Source of the DNA: Marivivens sp. LCG002
Lineage (GTDB): Bacteria; Pseudomonadota; Alphaproteobacteria; Rhodobacterales; Rhodobacteraceae
Assembly (NCBI RefSeq): GCF_030264275.1
Contig: NZ_CP127165.1
Location: forward strand, 2,344,001 to 2,408,000
Direction: 5' to 3'
DNA length: 64,000 bases
The notes under the pieces are model-generated. The model did not search any database. It saw only the letters and a list, made by a program, of their open reading frames with translations, and was not told the origin of the DNA. Of this stretch, positions 27,212 through 36,095 are shown in pieces (the stretch's first letter is position 1; each line of letters begins with the position of its first letter). The position numbers and the translations under genes were made by a program.

Positions 27212-27325
27212 CCTCATTTGCTCCGCACATCGGCGGCACACCCATAGCGCTAGTGTTAGCGCATGACTCGGGCAATTGATAATCTTTCGAACCGGCAAGA
27301 ATACGCCAAGATGTGATGTATTGTT

Positions 27326-28450
27326 TCATCTTAGACGCATAGTTGCAGGATCAAATGTCAAAACCACCTGTTTCCAGTGGTCGTATTTGTCGGCAGGGAG
27401 GTTGAACCCACGCGCACCGCAGATCATCACCGCGCGCCGTGCGGTCTGGAATGCGGTCTGAGCAAGGTTATCCGTCCCGCCCGTCGCCGAGACAAAGCGC
27501 ACGTCCCCGTCCACCTTGCCTTCGGGGGTAAGATCGAACTCTACCGTCACCACGACCCGCGCCCATTCGGCACCGGGGTCGACCGACCAACAACTGCTCA
27601 CCGCAAGACGGAAGGCCTCTTGCTCCGAACCTGTCAGCGGGGGACCCGACGCCGTGGCGGTCGCAGGCGCCGAAGATTGGCTCCCTCCAGCCAAAAGCGC
27701 GGCAAGCTCTTCGGCTTCGGCATCCGTCGTGTCCGCAGCGGGCGTTTCCTCGGCCTGTGCCGTTTCGGTTTGCGGCGCAGGGGTCGGACGCGAGGGGCGC
27801 ACGGCAGGACGCGGCGATGTATCGGGCGCGCCTGCAGGTATCTCGGCCTCTGTCACGATCTCGGTTGTCGTCTCTTCGGGTGCAGCTTGTTCCTGCACCA
27901 CGGTTTCCTGTTCGGCAGGCTGCTCGGCATCCTCTTCGACAGCGGCCTGTTCGACAGGGGCGGTCTCTACATCAGGGGGCGGCGGCGCAACGGGCGTATC
28001 GGCCACGCGGTCCGCTTGACGCACTTGCGGGCGCTCGCTGACAGGCAAATCGGGCGCTCCGGCAAGCACCTCGGGTTGCGGCGGCTGGGGCGCTGTATCC
28101 GTCACTTCGGCGGGCGGTGTCGGCGGCTCGGGCTGGGCAGGAGGCGGCGCTTCCTCGGCAGGGGCTTCGGTCACGTCGGGCTGAACGGCTTCGGGAGCGG
28201 GGTCCTCTTGCGGAGCCTCGAGAGCGGGCGCTTCTTCCACGACAGGTGCGACGGGTGTCGTCGGCACCTCGGTCGTGGGTTGCGGCGAGGTCGCGCGAAC
28301 GAGCGCCTCAAAAGACTCGCCCGACACGACCGTCACTTCGGTGATCTCGAACTCGAGCGGATCACTGCTCAATCCCCATCCGGCCAAAAGCCAGATAAGG
28401 AGAGCCAGATGGCCTGCGCCCGAGACATAGGTTCCGTAACTTACGGGCAT
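27326..28450 (-). CDS. tolA: TolA-like energy transducer of the Tol-Pal system
   Basis: TolA spans the periplasm, linking TolQR to TolB/Pal. This 374-residue protein has an N-terminal membrane helix (about 8-27), a long disordered linker (about 55-265) extremely rich in Pro, Glu, Ala and Thr, and a globular C-terminal domain (about 275-374) with two cysteines (SCWSVDPG and MICGARGF) likely forming the conserved disulfide. The linker is TonB-like instead of the Lys/Ala helical rod of enterobacterial TolA. Position between tolR and tolB fixes the identity. Confidence 0.93.
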   Translation of the reverse strand: MPVSYGTYVSGAGHLALLIWLLAGWGLSSDPLEFEITEVTVVSGESFEALVRATSPQPTTEVPTTPVAPVVEEAPALEAPQEDPAPEAVQPDVTEAPAEEAPPPAQPEPPTPPAEVTDTAPQPPQPEVLAGAPDLPVSERPQVRQADRVADTPVAPPPPDVETAPVEQAAVEEDAEQPAEQETVVQEQAAPEETTTEIVTEAEIPAGAPDTSPRPAVRPSRPTPAPQTETAQAEETPAADTTDAEAEELAALLAGGSQSSAPATATASGPPLTGSEQEAFRLAVSSCWSVDPGAEWARVVVTVEFDLTPEGKVDGDVRFVSATGGTDNLAQTAFQTARRAVMICGARGFNLPADKYDHWKQVVLTFDPATMRLR

Positions 28451-28457
28451 AGCGCCC

Positions 28458-28925
28458 TTACTCCTGCGCCCCGCCAGGCGCTGTTGCGATGTCGGTCACA
28501 AGACCGATATTCGAGAAGCCACCCGCATTGAGCAGCCCCATAACCTGAGCGACACGATCCCAATTGTTGGACCCGTCCGCACGGAGATAAATCCGGTCAG
28601 AGGTCCGCTCTGCTGCAATCGCCTGAAGTTTCTCCACAAGTTCCGCTTCGTTCGTGTCCGAATTCTGGATCATAACGACGCCCTCTGCGGTGATCGTCAC
28701 GGTCAGCGGCTCTTCCTCGTCGGCGGGCAAAGCACTCGCTTGCGTCTTGGGAAGCTCGACAGGAACACCGACCGTCATCAAGGGGGCCGCGACCATAAAG
28801 ATGATCAAAAGCACGAGCATCACGTCGACAAACGGCGTGATGTTGATCTCGGACATCGGCTGGGCGCCGCCGCGACGTCGCCGCCGCCCTCCGCCCGAAG
28901 CCTTTTTCATGATACCCGCGCCCAT
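28458..28925 (-). CDS. tolR: Tol-Pal system protein TolR
   Basis: TolR is the ExbD-like inner-membrane subunit using proton motive force with TolQ. 155 residues: a basic N-terminus (GGGRRRRRGG), SEINITPFVDVMLVLLIIFMV with the essential membrane Asp (about residue 34), then a periplasmic domain. The ATG lies 3 nt after the tolQ stop. MKKASG (residue 6) is an alternative start. Confidence 0.97.
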   Translation of the reverse strand: MGAGIMKKASGGGRRRRRGGAQPMSEINITPFVDVMLVLLIIFMVAAPLMTVGVPVELPKTQASALPADEEEPLTVTITAEGVVMIQNSDTNEAELVEKLQAIAAERTSDRIYLRADGSNNWDRVAQVMGLLNAGGFSNIGLVTDIATAPGGAQE

Positions 28926-28928
28926 GGA

Positions 28929-29603
28929 TCAGCTGTCCAGCTGGCGCGAAAGGATCGTCGCGAATTCGTCGGCAAAGGCCTCGTAGCCAGAGAGGATGCG
29001 GTCGCTATCCGCCGAGAGCTTGTTATAGAAGATAACGGCGGGGATAGCAGCCAAAAGACCAAGTCCCGTCGCCAACAGCGCCTCGGCGATACCGGGGGCC
29101 ACAACGGCAAGGTTGGTGTTCTGTTGCTGGGCGATCTCGATGAAGGAATTCATGATCCCCCAAACAGTCCCGAAGAGCCCGACGAAGGGTGCGGTCGAAC
29201 CGACAGTCGCCAGAACGGGGAGCCCCTTTTGAAGGGCGCTTGCCTCTTTGGCGATGGCCACATCCATAGACCGATCGATACGGGCCTGCGCCCCCGCGAT
29301 CAGACCGCCGTCCTGACGGTGGCTGCGACGCCATTCGAGCATACCCGCCGCAAAAATCCGCTCCGACTGACCGCGCGGCTTGGTGCCGATGGCATCGAAC
29401 AGCTCGTCCAGCGGCTCGCCCGACCAGAACGAACGATCAAAGATCGCCGCTTCGGCGCGTGCCTTGCGGTATTGGATCATCTTGTCCACGATGACCGCCC
29501 AGCACCAGATCGAGGCACCGATCAGCATGATCATCACAAATTTCACCATAAAAGTGGCACGCGCAAAGAGTGCCCACATGGTGTAGTCGGTCGCTGCTTC
29601 CAT
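28929..29603 (-). CDS. tolQ: Tol-Pal system protein TolQ
   Basis: TolQ is the ExbB/MotA-like proton-channel subunit. 224 residues with three membrane helices (about 12-33, 128-150, 163-185); the channel-lining segments ATVGSTAPFVGLFGTVWGIMNSF and GIAEALLATGLGLLAAIPAVIFYN are diagnostic. First of the tolQRAB-pal-cpoB series, 108 nt downstream of ybgC. Confidence 0.98.
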   Translation of the reverse strand: MEAATDYTMWALFARATFMVKFVMIMLIGASIWCWAVIVDKMIQYRKARAEAAIFDRSFWSGEPLDELFDAIGTKPRGQSERIFAAGMLEWRRSHRQDGGLIAGAQARIDRSMDVAIAKEASALQKGLPVLATVGSTAPFVGLFGTVWGIMNSFIEIAQQQNTNLAVVAPGIAEALLATGLGLLAAIPAVIFYNKLSADSDRILSGYEAFADEFATILSRQLDS

Positions 29604-29711
29604 AAATCTGCTCGTTTTTAGTGGCCGTTCGGGCCTATTTGGACCCGATTTACCCCATTTACGCGAACAAAGCCAATAGAACCGCGATCACAGCTCTGTT
29701 TTTCGCTGAAA

Positions 29712-30101
29712 TCAGTGCAATGGTCGGCGGAGAATTGCCGGAAGCCGTGCAGGCGCGCCATTCGCGCCGATGGCGACAAGTGTCACATGCGCCGAAAAGA
29801 GCTTTTCGCCAGCGCGAAGCACATCCTGAGATAGAACGATCCGTGCACCCGTAAGCGACTCGACCCGCGTTTCGATGGTCAGTTCGTCGTCGAATTTGGC
29901 GGGGTGAAGGTAATCGGCTTCCACACGGCGCACCGCAAAGACGATCCCTTGCTCCTCCTTGAGCCGCGCCTGATCCACGCCCTGACTGCGCACCCATTCG
30001 GTGCGCGCACGCTCGATGAACTTTAGGTAATTCGCATAATAGACGATCCCCGCAAGATCGGTGTCCTCGTAATAGACGCGGCAGGAAAAGGTATGGATCA
30101 C
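29712..30101 (-). CDS. ybgC: Tol-Pal-associated acyl-CoA thioesterase YbgC
   Basis: A 129-residue single hot-dog domain thioesterase. The catalytic signature YYEDTDLAGIVYYANYLKFIERARTEW (residues 10-36) contains the conserved Asp and Tyr. E. coli YbgC acts on short-chain and phospholipid-related acyl-CoA and is encoded ahead of tolQ, as here. Its ATG overlaps the upstream hypothetical gene by 4 nt. Confidence 0.96.
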   Translation of the reverse strand: MIHTFSCRVYYEDTDLAGIVYYANYLKFIERARTEWVRSQGVDQARLKEEQGIVFAVRRVEADYLHPAKFDDELTIETRVESLTGARIVLSQDVLRAGEKLFSAHVTLVAIGANGAPARLPAILRRPLH

Positions 30102-30730
30102 GACAGGGTCTCCTTTGACATGCGGGCAAAGAGCCGTAGGGCGTGTGTCTTTTCCTTGGCCACCGCCGGCAGGATCGGATCATAAACCGCCCTGAGTACG
30201 CCACCGATTTCGGGACGCAGCACGGGGACCCCCTTGGCCAGAGCAAGCGGCGAGGTTTCCGCAAAAGCGCTCTCGGACCAGAGCGCGAGCATTTGCACCG
30301 CCTGCCCCAAGGCGATGGTTTCGGCAGGAAGCTTGGACATCTCGGCATCCATCCGCAAGAACACGAAACAGGCGCAAATCGCGCCGTCCCTGTCAAAACG
30401 GAAAATGCGGTATTGATTGGCCTCGGCACGCTCGAGCCGCTCGACCACTTGGCGCAGTTCGGGAACGAGCTGATCGAGGTTCGGAACTTCGACAAGATCA
30501 TTCCACTCGCGGCAGAAAAAGAACATCAGGTTGGCGCCGAACTCGGGATCGGTTTCCGCCATCTTGTGGCCAGCAAAGCCGACCACCAATTCAATCGCGC
30601 CCTTGATCGTCGAAAGCGTCGCATCTTCGACCCCGAAGACAACGGGGACAATCGGCCGCCCCCAACGCGCACAGAGGAATTCGCCATCGGCTCGGGTGAA
30701 ATGGGCCTCGATCTGGTCGGGTGTCATCAT
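30098..30730 (-). CDS. Conserved hypothetical protein between ruvB and ybgC
   Basis: About 210 residues starting at MMTPDQIEAHFTRADGEFLCARWGRPIVP; the two adjacent ATGs (30730, 30727) are both possible and the ribosome binding site is weak. The open frame continues upstream to 30883 into ruvB, but that part is not conserved-looking. It is soluble with no signal peptide; features include a single cysteine-rich patch (ICACFVF) and a mixed alpha/beta pattern. It overlaps ybgC by 4 nt, so it is co-translated with the tol genes. I do not recognise a domain and cannot assign a function. Confidence 0.8.
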   Translation of the reverse strand: MMTPDQIEAHFTRADGEFLCARWGRPIVPVVFGVEDATLSTIKGAIELVVGFAGHKMAETDPEFGANLMFFFCREWNDLVEVPNLDQLVPELRQVVERLERAEANQYRIFRFDRDGAICACFVFLRMDAEMSKLPAETIALGQAVQMLALWSESAFAETSPLALAKGVPVLRPEIGGVLRAVYDPILPAVAKEKTHALRLFARMSKETLS

Positions 30731-30800
30731 CGGCACAGTCTCGCGTCTTCGGTCATTTGGCGCTCTCTTTGCACATCTCGGCGCAAGAACCAAGTCGCGC

Positions 30801-31823
30801 TTACTTCCCGAAGAGATCCTGTTGACCCTTGGGGGCATCAAGCCCGAGGTGACGCCAAGCCGCTTGCGCCAGCATCCGCCCACGCGGGGTGCGCTGGATC
30901 AATCCCTGTTGCAGAAGATAGGGTTCGATCACTTCTTCCAAGGCATCGCGGCTTTCGGACAAGGCCGCCGAAAGCGTTTCGATACCGACTGGGCCGCCGC
31001 CATAGCTCTCTGCGATCAGCCGAAGATAGCGACGGTCTGCCCCGTCGAGCCCAAGGTGATCCACCCCGAGCCGCGTCAGGGCACGATCCGCCAGAGCACG
31101 GGTCACGCGCCCATCTCCTTCGACAATCGCGAAATCCACCACTCGGCGCAAAAGACGACCCGCGATCCGCGGTGTGCCGCGCGCGCGGCGGGCAATCTCG
31201 AGAGCGCCGTCCTCATCGGCAGGTGCGCCAAGGAGCCGCGCTCCCCGTTTCACGATCTCGTTAAGCTCGGGCACCGTATAGAACTCGAGCCGCGTCGGAA
31301 TGCCGAAACGATCCCGCAACGGCGTCGTCAAAAGCCCCAAACGCGTGGTCGCGCCCACAAGCGTAAAAGGTTGCAATTCGATCCGCACCGTGCGCGCCGC
31401 AGGCCCCTCGCCGATGACGAGATCAAGCTCATAATCTTCCATCGCGGGATAGAGCACTTCTTCGACCGCTGGGTTCAGACGGTGGATCTCGTCGATAAAA
31501 AGAACGTCCCGCGCCTCAAGGTTTGTCAGGATCGCCGCCAAATCCCCCGCCTTGGCCAGAACCGGCCCCGAGGTCATACGGAAATTCACCCCAAGCTCTC
31601 GCGACATGATCTGCGCCAGCGTGGTTTTCCCCAAACCGGGCGGACCATGGAAAAGCGTGTGATCCATCGCTTCGCCCCGCTGCTTGGCGCTCTCGATAAA
31701 GACGCGAAGGTTGGCGCGGGCCTCGGCCTGACCGATAAACTCTTCAAGTCCCTGCGGGCGCAAAGCGCGATCGCGGTCTTCTGGCTGCCTCTCGGGGCGC
31801 AATGTCGGATCAGGTTCGGTCAT
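30801..31823 (-). CDS. ruvB: Holliday junction branch migration helicase RuvB
   Basis: RuvB is the AAA+ motor of the RuvAB complex. 340 residues with Walker A GPPGLGKT (60-67), Walker B LFIDEIHR, sensor 1 [16 protein letters not shown] and the C-terminal winged-helix ([45 protein letters not shown]). It follows ruvA by 9 nt. Confidence 0.98.
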   Translation of the reverse strand: MTEPDPTLRPERQPEDRDRALRPQGLEEFIGQAEARANLRVFIESAKQRGEAMDHTLFHGPPGLGKTTLAQIMSRELGVNFRMTSGPVLAKAGDLAAILTNLEARDVLFIDEIHRLNPAVEEVLYPAMEDYELDLVIGEGPAARTVRIELQPFTLVGATTRLGLLTTPLRDRFGIPTRLEFYTVPELNEIVKRGARLLGAPADEDGALEIARRARGTPRIAGRLLRRVVDFAIVEGDGRVTRALADRALTRLGVDHLGLDGADRRYLRLIAESYGGGPVGIETLSAALSESRDALEEVIEPYLLQQGLIQRTPRGRMLAQAAWRHLGLDAPKGQQDLFGK

Positions 31824-31832
31824 TACACGGCC

Positions 31833-32486
31833 TTACTTTGGAGCAAGCAGCTTGAGCGCCGCACGGATAAGCCCGTTTGTATCAAGATCAGGCGTCTCGC
31901 CCAAAGCCTGAGCCACAGCGCTCGCGGCCTCGGACGGACCATAGCCAAGGTTACCGAGCGCTGAAAGAGCCTCTGGCTGCGCCATGTTCTGGACGGGGGG
32001 CGCTTTGCGGGGCTTCGGCGCTGCGTCTTCGATCACCTCTTCCACATCGACGGCCTCGGCCGTGCCGCCCGACATCGCCATCACACTCGGGGCTTTGTCC
32101 TTGAGTTCGATGACCACACGCTGCGCGGTCTTGGGGCCGACGCCCTTGGCCTTGGCCACAGCGCTCCAGTCGCCCAACGCGATCGCACGGCTTACCCCGT
32201 CCGCGCCAAGCGCCCCAAGGATCGCCATAGAGGCCTTGGCCCCGATCCCTTGGACCGACATCAACAAGCGATGCCATTCCTTTTCAACCAGCGTCGTGAA
32301 CCCGAAAAGCTGAAGCAGATCCTCGCGCACGAGCAAATCGGTATAAAGCGCCACCGCCTCGCCCTTGGGCGGAAGCGACGCCATGACCCGGTCCGAGACA
32401 TAGACGATATACCCGACCCCACGAACATCGATCAGGATATGGTCGCTGCCCTTGTAATCGATACGGCCCGAAAGTTTTCCGATCAT
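31833..32486 (-). CDS. ruvA: Holliday junction DNA helicase subunit RuvA
   Basis: RuvA tetramers bind the junction and load RuvB. 217 residues starting [13 protein letters not shown]; this ATG overlaps the ruvC stop in ATGA, whereas the longer frame to 32549 lies inside ruvC. Domain I OB-fold (1-65), domain II helix-hairpin-helix (about 70-140, [14 protein letters not shown] and [19 protein letters not shown]), acidic/proline linker and C-terminal domain III binding RuvB (about 170-217). Confidence 0.97.
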   Translation of the reverse strand: MIGKLSGRIDYKGSDHILIDVRGVGYIVYVSDRVMASLPPKGEAVALYTDLLVREDLLQLFGFTTLVEKEWHRLLMSVQGIGAKASMAILGALGADGVSRAIALGDWSAVAKAKGVGPKTAQRVVIELKDKAPSVMAMSGGTAEAVDVEEVIEDAAPKPRKAPPVQNMAQPEALSALGNLGYGPSEAASAVAQALGETPDLDTNGLIRAALKLLAPK

Positions 32487-32992
32487 GCGCCCGCTTTCAG
32501 AATGGCCCGCTGGAGATGCCCCGCAGACTGGCAATGGTGGGAATGGCAAATCGCGATGGCCAAAGCATCCGCCGCATCCGCGCCCGCGATCTTGACCCCG
32601 GGAAGCTGGAGCTTGACCATATGGTCGATCTGCCGCTTGTCCGCGTGCCCCACACCGACCACGGCCTTTTTCACAGCGTTCGGGAGATACTCCCCAACCT
32701 CGAGCCCCGCTTGCGCAGGCACGAGCAAAGCCACCCCGCGCGCCTGCCCCAATTTGAGCGTGGCCACAGCGTCCTTGTTCACAAAGGTCTGTTCCACGGC
32801 GGCAGCAGTCGGCGCATAGGTCCGGAACACTTCGGTCAATTGGCGATGAAGGGACAAAAGCCGTTCCGACAGCGCCGCAGCCCCGTCGGATTTGCAGATA
32901 CCATTCGCCACATGGGTCAAACGAGAGCCATCAACGTCGATGATTCCCCATCCCATGTTGCGAAGACCCGGATCGATTCCGATCACCCGCAT
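32483..32992 (-). CDS. ruvC: Crossover junction endodeoxyribonuclease RuvC
   Basis: RuvC resolves Holliday junctions. 169 residues from [20 protein letters not shown] about 8 nt ahead supports this ATG over the one at 33022. Acidic catalytic residues are visible: Asp7 (IDPG), Glu in VEQTFV (about 66) and the C-terminal [15 protein letters not shown]. First gene of the ruvCAB-ybgC-tol block. Confidence 0.97.
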   Translation of the reverse strand: MRVIGIDPGLRNMGWGIIDVDGSRLTHVANGICKSDGAAALSERLLSLHRQLTEVFRTYAPTAAAVEQTFVNKDAVATLKLGQARGVALLVPAQAGLEVGEYLPNAVKKAVVGVGHADKRQIDHMVKLQLPGVKIAGADAADALAIAICHSHHCQSAGHLQRAILKAGA

Positions 32993-33171
32993 GCTCTGCC
33001 CCTTGTTTTTGTTCTGGAACAAGGACTAGCACAAAACAAGAACACCCGCCAAGCCCTTTGTCCATCGCCTATTCGCGACCCTTCGAAAACGGCATACGAC
33101 ACCCAGTCTCGGGTTTGCCCGAAAACCAAGCAAAACAAAGGCGATTTGCACGAAATGAGGCATGCTGTGAA

Positions 33172-33188
33172 TGCATAAGAACTATGCA
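33172..33188. repeat. Inverted repeat TGCATA-N5-TATGCA upstream of the DUF1127 gene
   Basis: A perfect 6-bp inverted repeat with a 5-nt spacer lies about 90 nt before the DUF1127 start, in the ruvC/DUF1127 divergent region. A second short repeat (TGCTGC-GCT-GCAGCA, 33203-33217) follows. Either may be an operator; no regulator can be named. Confidence 0.35.
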
Positions 33189-33277
33189 AAAACACCTTCT
33201 AGTGCTGCGCTGCAGCAAAGTTTATCTGCCGCTCGAAACGAATTTTGGTCAGCGTTTGACCCACAGGAGATTGTCCG

Positions 33278-33469
33278 ATGATCGAAGTAAACCAGTCCCG
33301 CGCCCTCAGCCCTCGCGCGTTCTATATCGCCTATGTCGCCTGCCTTGATGCCATTGATGCGGTCAAGCAAGCCTATGCCCGCCACAAGACCAAGCGCGAA
33401 CTCGAAGCGCTCAGCGACCACGAGCTTGCCGATATCGGCCTCACGCGCTCGATGATCGACAAAATCTGA
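33278..33469 (+). CDS. DUF1127 domain-containing small protein
   Basis: A 63-residue basic protein ending in the DUF1127 motif (ELEALSDHELADIGLTRSMIDKI). Small DUF1127 proteins are common in Rhizobiales and Rhodobacterales, often stress-induced; some bind RNA and affect small-RNA and phosphate or carbon metabolism. GGAG lies about 8 nt before the ATG. It stands alone, and its stop directly abuts the stop of the convergent membrane protein gene. Confidence 0.85.
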   Translation: MIEVNQSRALSPRAFYIAYVACLDAIDAVKQAYARHKTKRELEALSDHELADIGLTRSMIDKI

Positions 33470-33802
33470 TCAGTCGGCGGAAACGAACGTCGCTATCCGA
33501 GAGGTTAAGGGGTCGATCTTGAGAAGAGCGGCCCCTATTTGCTCGGGCAAGGTCCCCTGAGCCATCGCAAGACGTTGCTCTTCAAAGTGGTCGGCACCGA
33601 TGCTTGTGACCGCAATCGTCTTGAGCACGAAAAACAGCCCCACGACAACAAACAGCGCCGCAAACGGAAAGCGCACGTCGATTTGGCGCGGTCGCAGCAC
33701 GGGGCGCTGTCCCACATTGAAATCGACGCCGTAGATCGCTTTCATACGATCTTCGAACGACGGCTCGTGCCATTGGACTGGGTTTTGACGTGACTGTGAC
33801 AT
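33470..33802 (-). CDS. Hypothetical single-pass membrane protein
   Basis: A 110-residue protein: N-terminal cytosolic segment (MSQSRQNPVQWHEPSFEDRMKAIYGVDF), one membrane helix (about 46-67, PFAALFVVVGLFFVLKTIAV) and a C-terminal tail ending in FVSAD. No recognised domain. It converges on the DUF1127 gene with no gap between stops and is 101 nt downstream of nothing on its own strand (prmA ends at 33903), so it probably has its own promoter. Confidence 0.7.
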   Translation of the reverse strand: MSQSRQNPVQWHEPSFEDRMKAIYGVDFNVGQRPVLRPRQIDVRFPFAALFVVVGLFFVLKTIAVTSIGADHFEEQRLAMAQGTLPEQIGAALLKIDPLTSRIATFVSAD

Positions 33803-33902
33803 TACTCAACTCGGGACCTAATCTACCCAAGCTATATGCCAAATGTGTGGCGGTCCACTGGCATAAGTCGGGCGAAATCATGTCACTGTCGCCAGAGCGC
33901 GA

Positions 33903-34775
33903 TCAATCCTTGCGCATGGTAAGCGTTGTCCAGTCTCCGATGCTCGATCGCTTGTAAGAGCCGAAACCGTTTGCCCGATAGGTCTCTTCCACCGAATCGG
34001 CTTGCTCGTTCAGAATGCCCGAGAGGATGATGAAACCACCGCTTACGAGGTGCGCCGACATCTCGGGCGCAAGAGCGATCAGCGGACCCTTGAGGATGTT
34101 CGCAAAGATCAAATCAAAGGGTGCGACCTCGGCCAATGCGGGAGTGTCGAACCCTGCCGCTTCGACACAGGTCACCTTGCCGACAAGCCCGTTCGCGACG
34201 ACATTCGCCTCGGCCACATCAACAGCCACGCGGTCGATGTCGGAGGCAAGGATCGGAACGCCGTCCCAAACCCGCGCCGCCGCCATGGCAAGCACGGCCG
34301 TGCCGCAGCCGATATCCGCAACCTTGCCTGCTGCAAGCCCGTCATCGAGCAGCGCATCGAACGCCTTGAGGCAGCCCAGCGTCGTGCCATGATGGCCCGT
34401 GCCAAAGGCCATCGCCGCATCGATCAAGAGCGGAACACGGCCCGAAGGCACCTTGTCGGCGTCATGGCTCCCGTAAACGAAAAAGCGTCCCGCTTCGACG
34501 GGCGCAAGCTCGCGGCGAACCTTGGCGACCCAGTCCTGATCGGGAATCTCCGAGACAACGAACCCGTTCGCCTCGTGCATCGCGGCAAGCAGGGCAAGCC
34601 CCGCCTGATCGGGTTCTTCGGTGAAATAGACCGCAACCTCCCACAGTCCCGAGTCGTCCTCGACCTCGAACGTGCCGACGCCCGTGGGCTCGGGGAAGAG
34701 GTTCTCGCATTTCTCGGCCAGAGCCTCTGCAGCAAGTTGACCGTTGATCGTGGTGATGGCGCTATAGGTCGTCAT
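33903..34775 (-). CDS. prmA: Ribosomal protein L11 methyltransferase-like SAM methyltransferase
   Basis: PrmA trimethylates ribosomal protein L11. 290 residues starting MTTYSAITTINGQLAAEAL at 34775, 7 nt after the MFS gene; the frame also opens to 34814, inside that gene. The C-terminal methyltransferase domain has motif I VADIGCGTAVLAMAAA (about 155-170), the preceding AFGTGHHGTTLGCL, and the NxxPF-like FDLIFANILKGPLIAL. The N-terminal half corresponds to the L11-recognition domain. Confidence 0.93.
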   Translation of the reverse strand: MTTYSAITTINGQLAAEALAEKCENLFPEPTGVGTFEVEDDSGLWEVAVYFTEEPDQAGLALLAAMHEANGFVVSEIPDQDWVAKVRRELAPVEAGRFFVYGSHDADKVPSGRVPLLIDAAMAFGTGHHGTTLGCLKAFDALLDDGLAAGKVADIGCGTAVLAMAAARVWDGVPILASDIDRVAVDVAEANVVANGLVGKVTCVEAAGFDTPALAEVAPFDLIFANILKGPLIALAPEMSAHLVSGGFIILSGILNEQADSVEETYRANGFGSYKRSSIGDWTTLTMRKD

Positions 34776-34782
34776 AAAAGTC

Positions 34783-36015
34783 TCATTCAGCAGGAGCCGC
34801 GACAGGGCGGGCAAAGATTGTCTCGTTCCCGGGCATCGGGTGGCGCGGGATCAAAAGTGCAAGAAGGAAAGACACCGAGGCCATTCCTGCGGCAAGAACA
34901 AACACCAAGAGCGGCGAATAGAGCCAAAGAACCCCAAGAACAACAGGCAGAAACACCGCTGCAATGTGGTTGATCGTAAAAGCCACCGCTGCGGTCGGGG
35001 CGATATCACCCGGATCGGCGATCTTCTGGAAATAGGTTTTGAGCGCGAGCGCCATGGCAAAGAAAATGTGGTCCACCACGTAAAGGGCCGAGGCCACGAC
35101 GACACCCCAGCCGAACCAATAGACCCCGCCATAGGCCAAAAAGACCGTCACAAGCCCTGCGTATTCGATGAGGAGCGCGCGCCGCTCGCCAAAGTCGGAG
35201 ACAACGCGCCCGATCACGGGGGCAAGCACCATATTGGCGATCAGGTTGATCAGGAAGAGCCCCGTCACTTCGTGCACTTCGAAGCCGAATTTCTCGACCA
35301 TCATGAAGCCCGCGAAAACCACGAAAATCTGGCGCCGTGCGCCGGCCATGAACTGGAGCGCATAGTAGAGCCAATAGCGTTTGCGCAGGATCATCTTTTT
35401 GACCTGCGGATTGGGCGACTCGAATTGCGGATAGGCAAAGTAGCAGAACACCGCAATCACGGCCGTAATCCCGCCACCGACGAGGTAAACAAGATTATAG
35501 CTCAGATCAAAGGCCTTCCACGTCACGACGATCGACCCATAGGCCACAAAGGTCGCCGCCGATCCCGCGGCCAGAAGCCAGCCGAGCGTTTGCGGCGCTT
35601 TTTGCTTGTCGATCCACTGGAGCTGCAGCGACTGGTTCACCGTCTCGTAGTAATGGAAACCGATCGACGACAGGAGCGTGATGGTCAGAATCCCGCCCAA
35701 CGTCGGAAAATAGGCCGTCACCGCCGTCGCCACCCCCAGAAGGAAAAGCGAAAGAACTCCAAGCACCTGTTCACGAAGGACCATGATCACAAGGATCACA
35801 CCAATAGCGAGGAACCCCGGAATTTCGCGCACGGTGTGCAAAAGCCCGATATCGCCGCCGTCGAAATTGGCGACCTCGACCACAAAGTTATTGAGGAGCG
35901 CCGACCACACGTTAAAGGCCACCGGCATTCCCATCGCCATGAGAAAAAGAAGCGAGATCGGTCGCCGCCAAAACGGCAGAGTCTGCGCATCGGACAATTT
36001 TACAATTCTAGCCAT
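34783..36015 (-). CDS. Major facilitator superfamily transporter
   Basis: A 410-residue polytopic protein with 11-12 predicted helices. The N-terminus (MARIVKLSDAQTLPFWRRPISLLFLM) is cytosolic, and the loop SPNPQVKKMILRKRYWLYY divides the two halves; FGERRALLIEYAG matches the inter-helix motif after helix 8. The substrate cannot be inferred. It is close to prmA (7 nt), hinting at co-transcription without an obvious functional link. Confidence 0.88.
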   Translation of the reverse strand: MARIVKLSDAQTLPFWRRPISLLFLMAMGMPVAFNVWSALLNNFVVEVANFDGGDIGLLHTVREIPGFLAIGVILVIMVLREQVLGVLSLFLLGVATAVTAYFPTLGGILTITLLSSIGFHYYETVNQSLQLQWIDKQKAPQTLGWLLAAGSAATFVAYGSIVVTWKAFDLSYNLVYLVGGGITAVIAVFCYFAYPQFESPNPQVKKMILRKRYWLYYALQFMAGARRQIFVVFAGFMMVEKFGFEVHEVTGLFLINLIANMVLAPVIGRVVSDFGERRALLIEYAGLVTVFLAYGGVYWFGWGVVVASALYVVDHIFFAMALALKTYFQKIADPGDIAPTAAVAFTINHIAAVFLPVVLGVLWLYSPLLVFVLAAGMASVSFLLALLIPRHPMPGNETIFARPVAAPAE

Positions 36016-36095
36016 ATCCGCTCGATACGCCGAAAGCCGCCCGATGGCGAGAGGGAAACGCGCAACAGATATGCCAGTTTAGTTAAAGCACGCCG

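Noticed and set aside
27247-27262. GCGCTA-GTGT-TAGCGC inverted repeat before tolB
   Set aside because: Short, no known regulator consensus and no supporting second copy; mentioned with tolB only.
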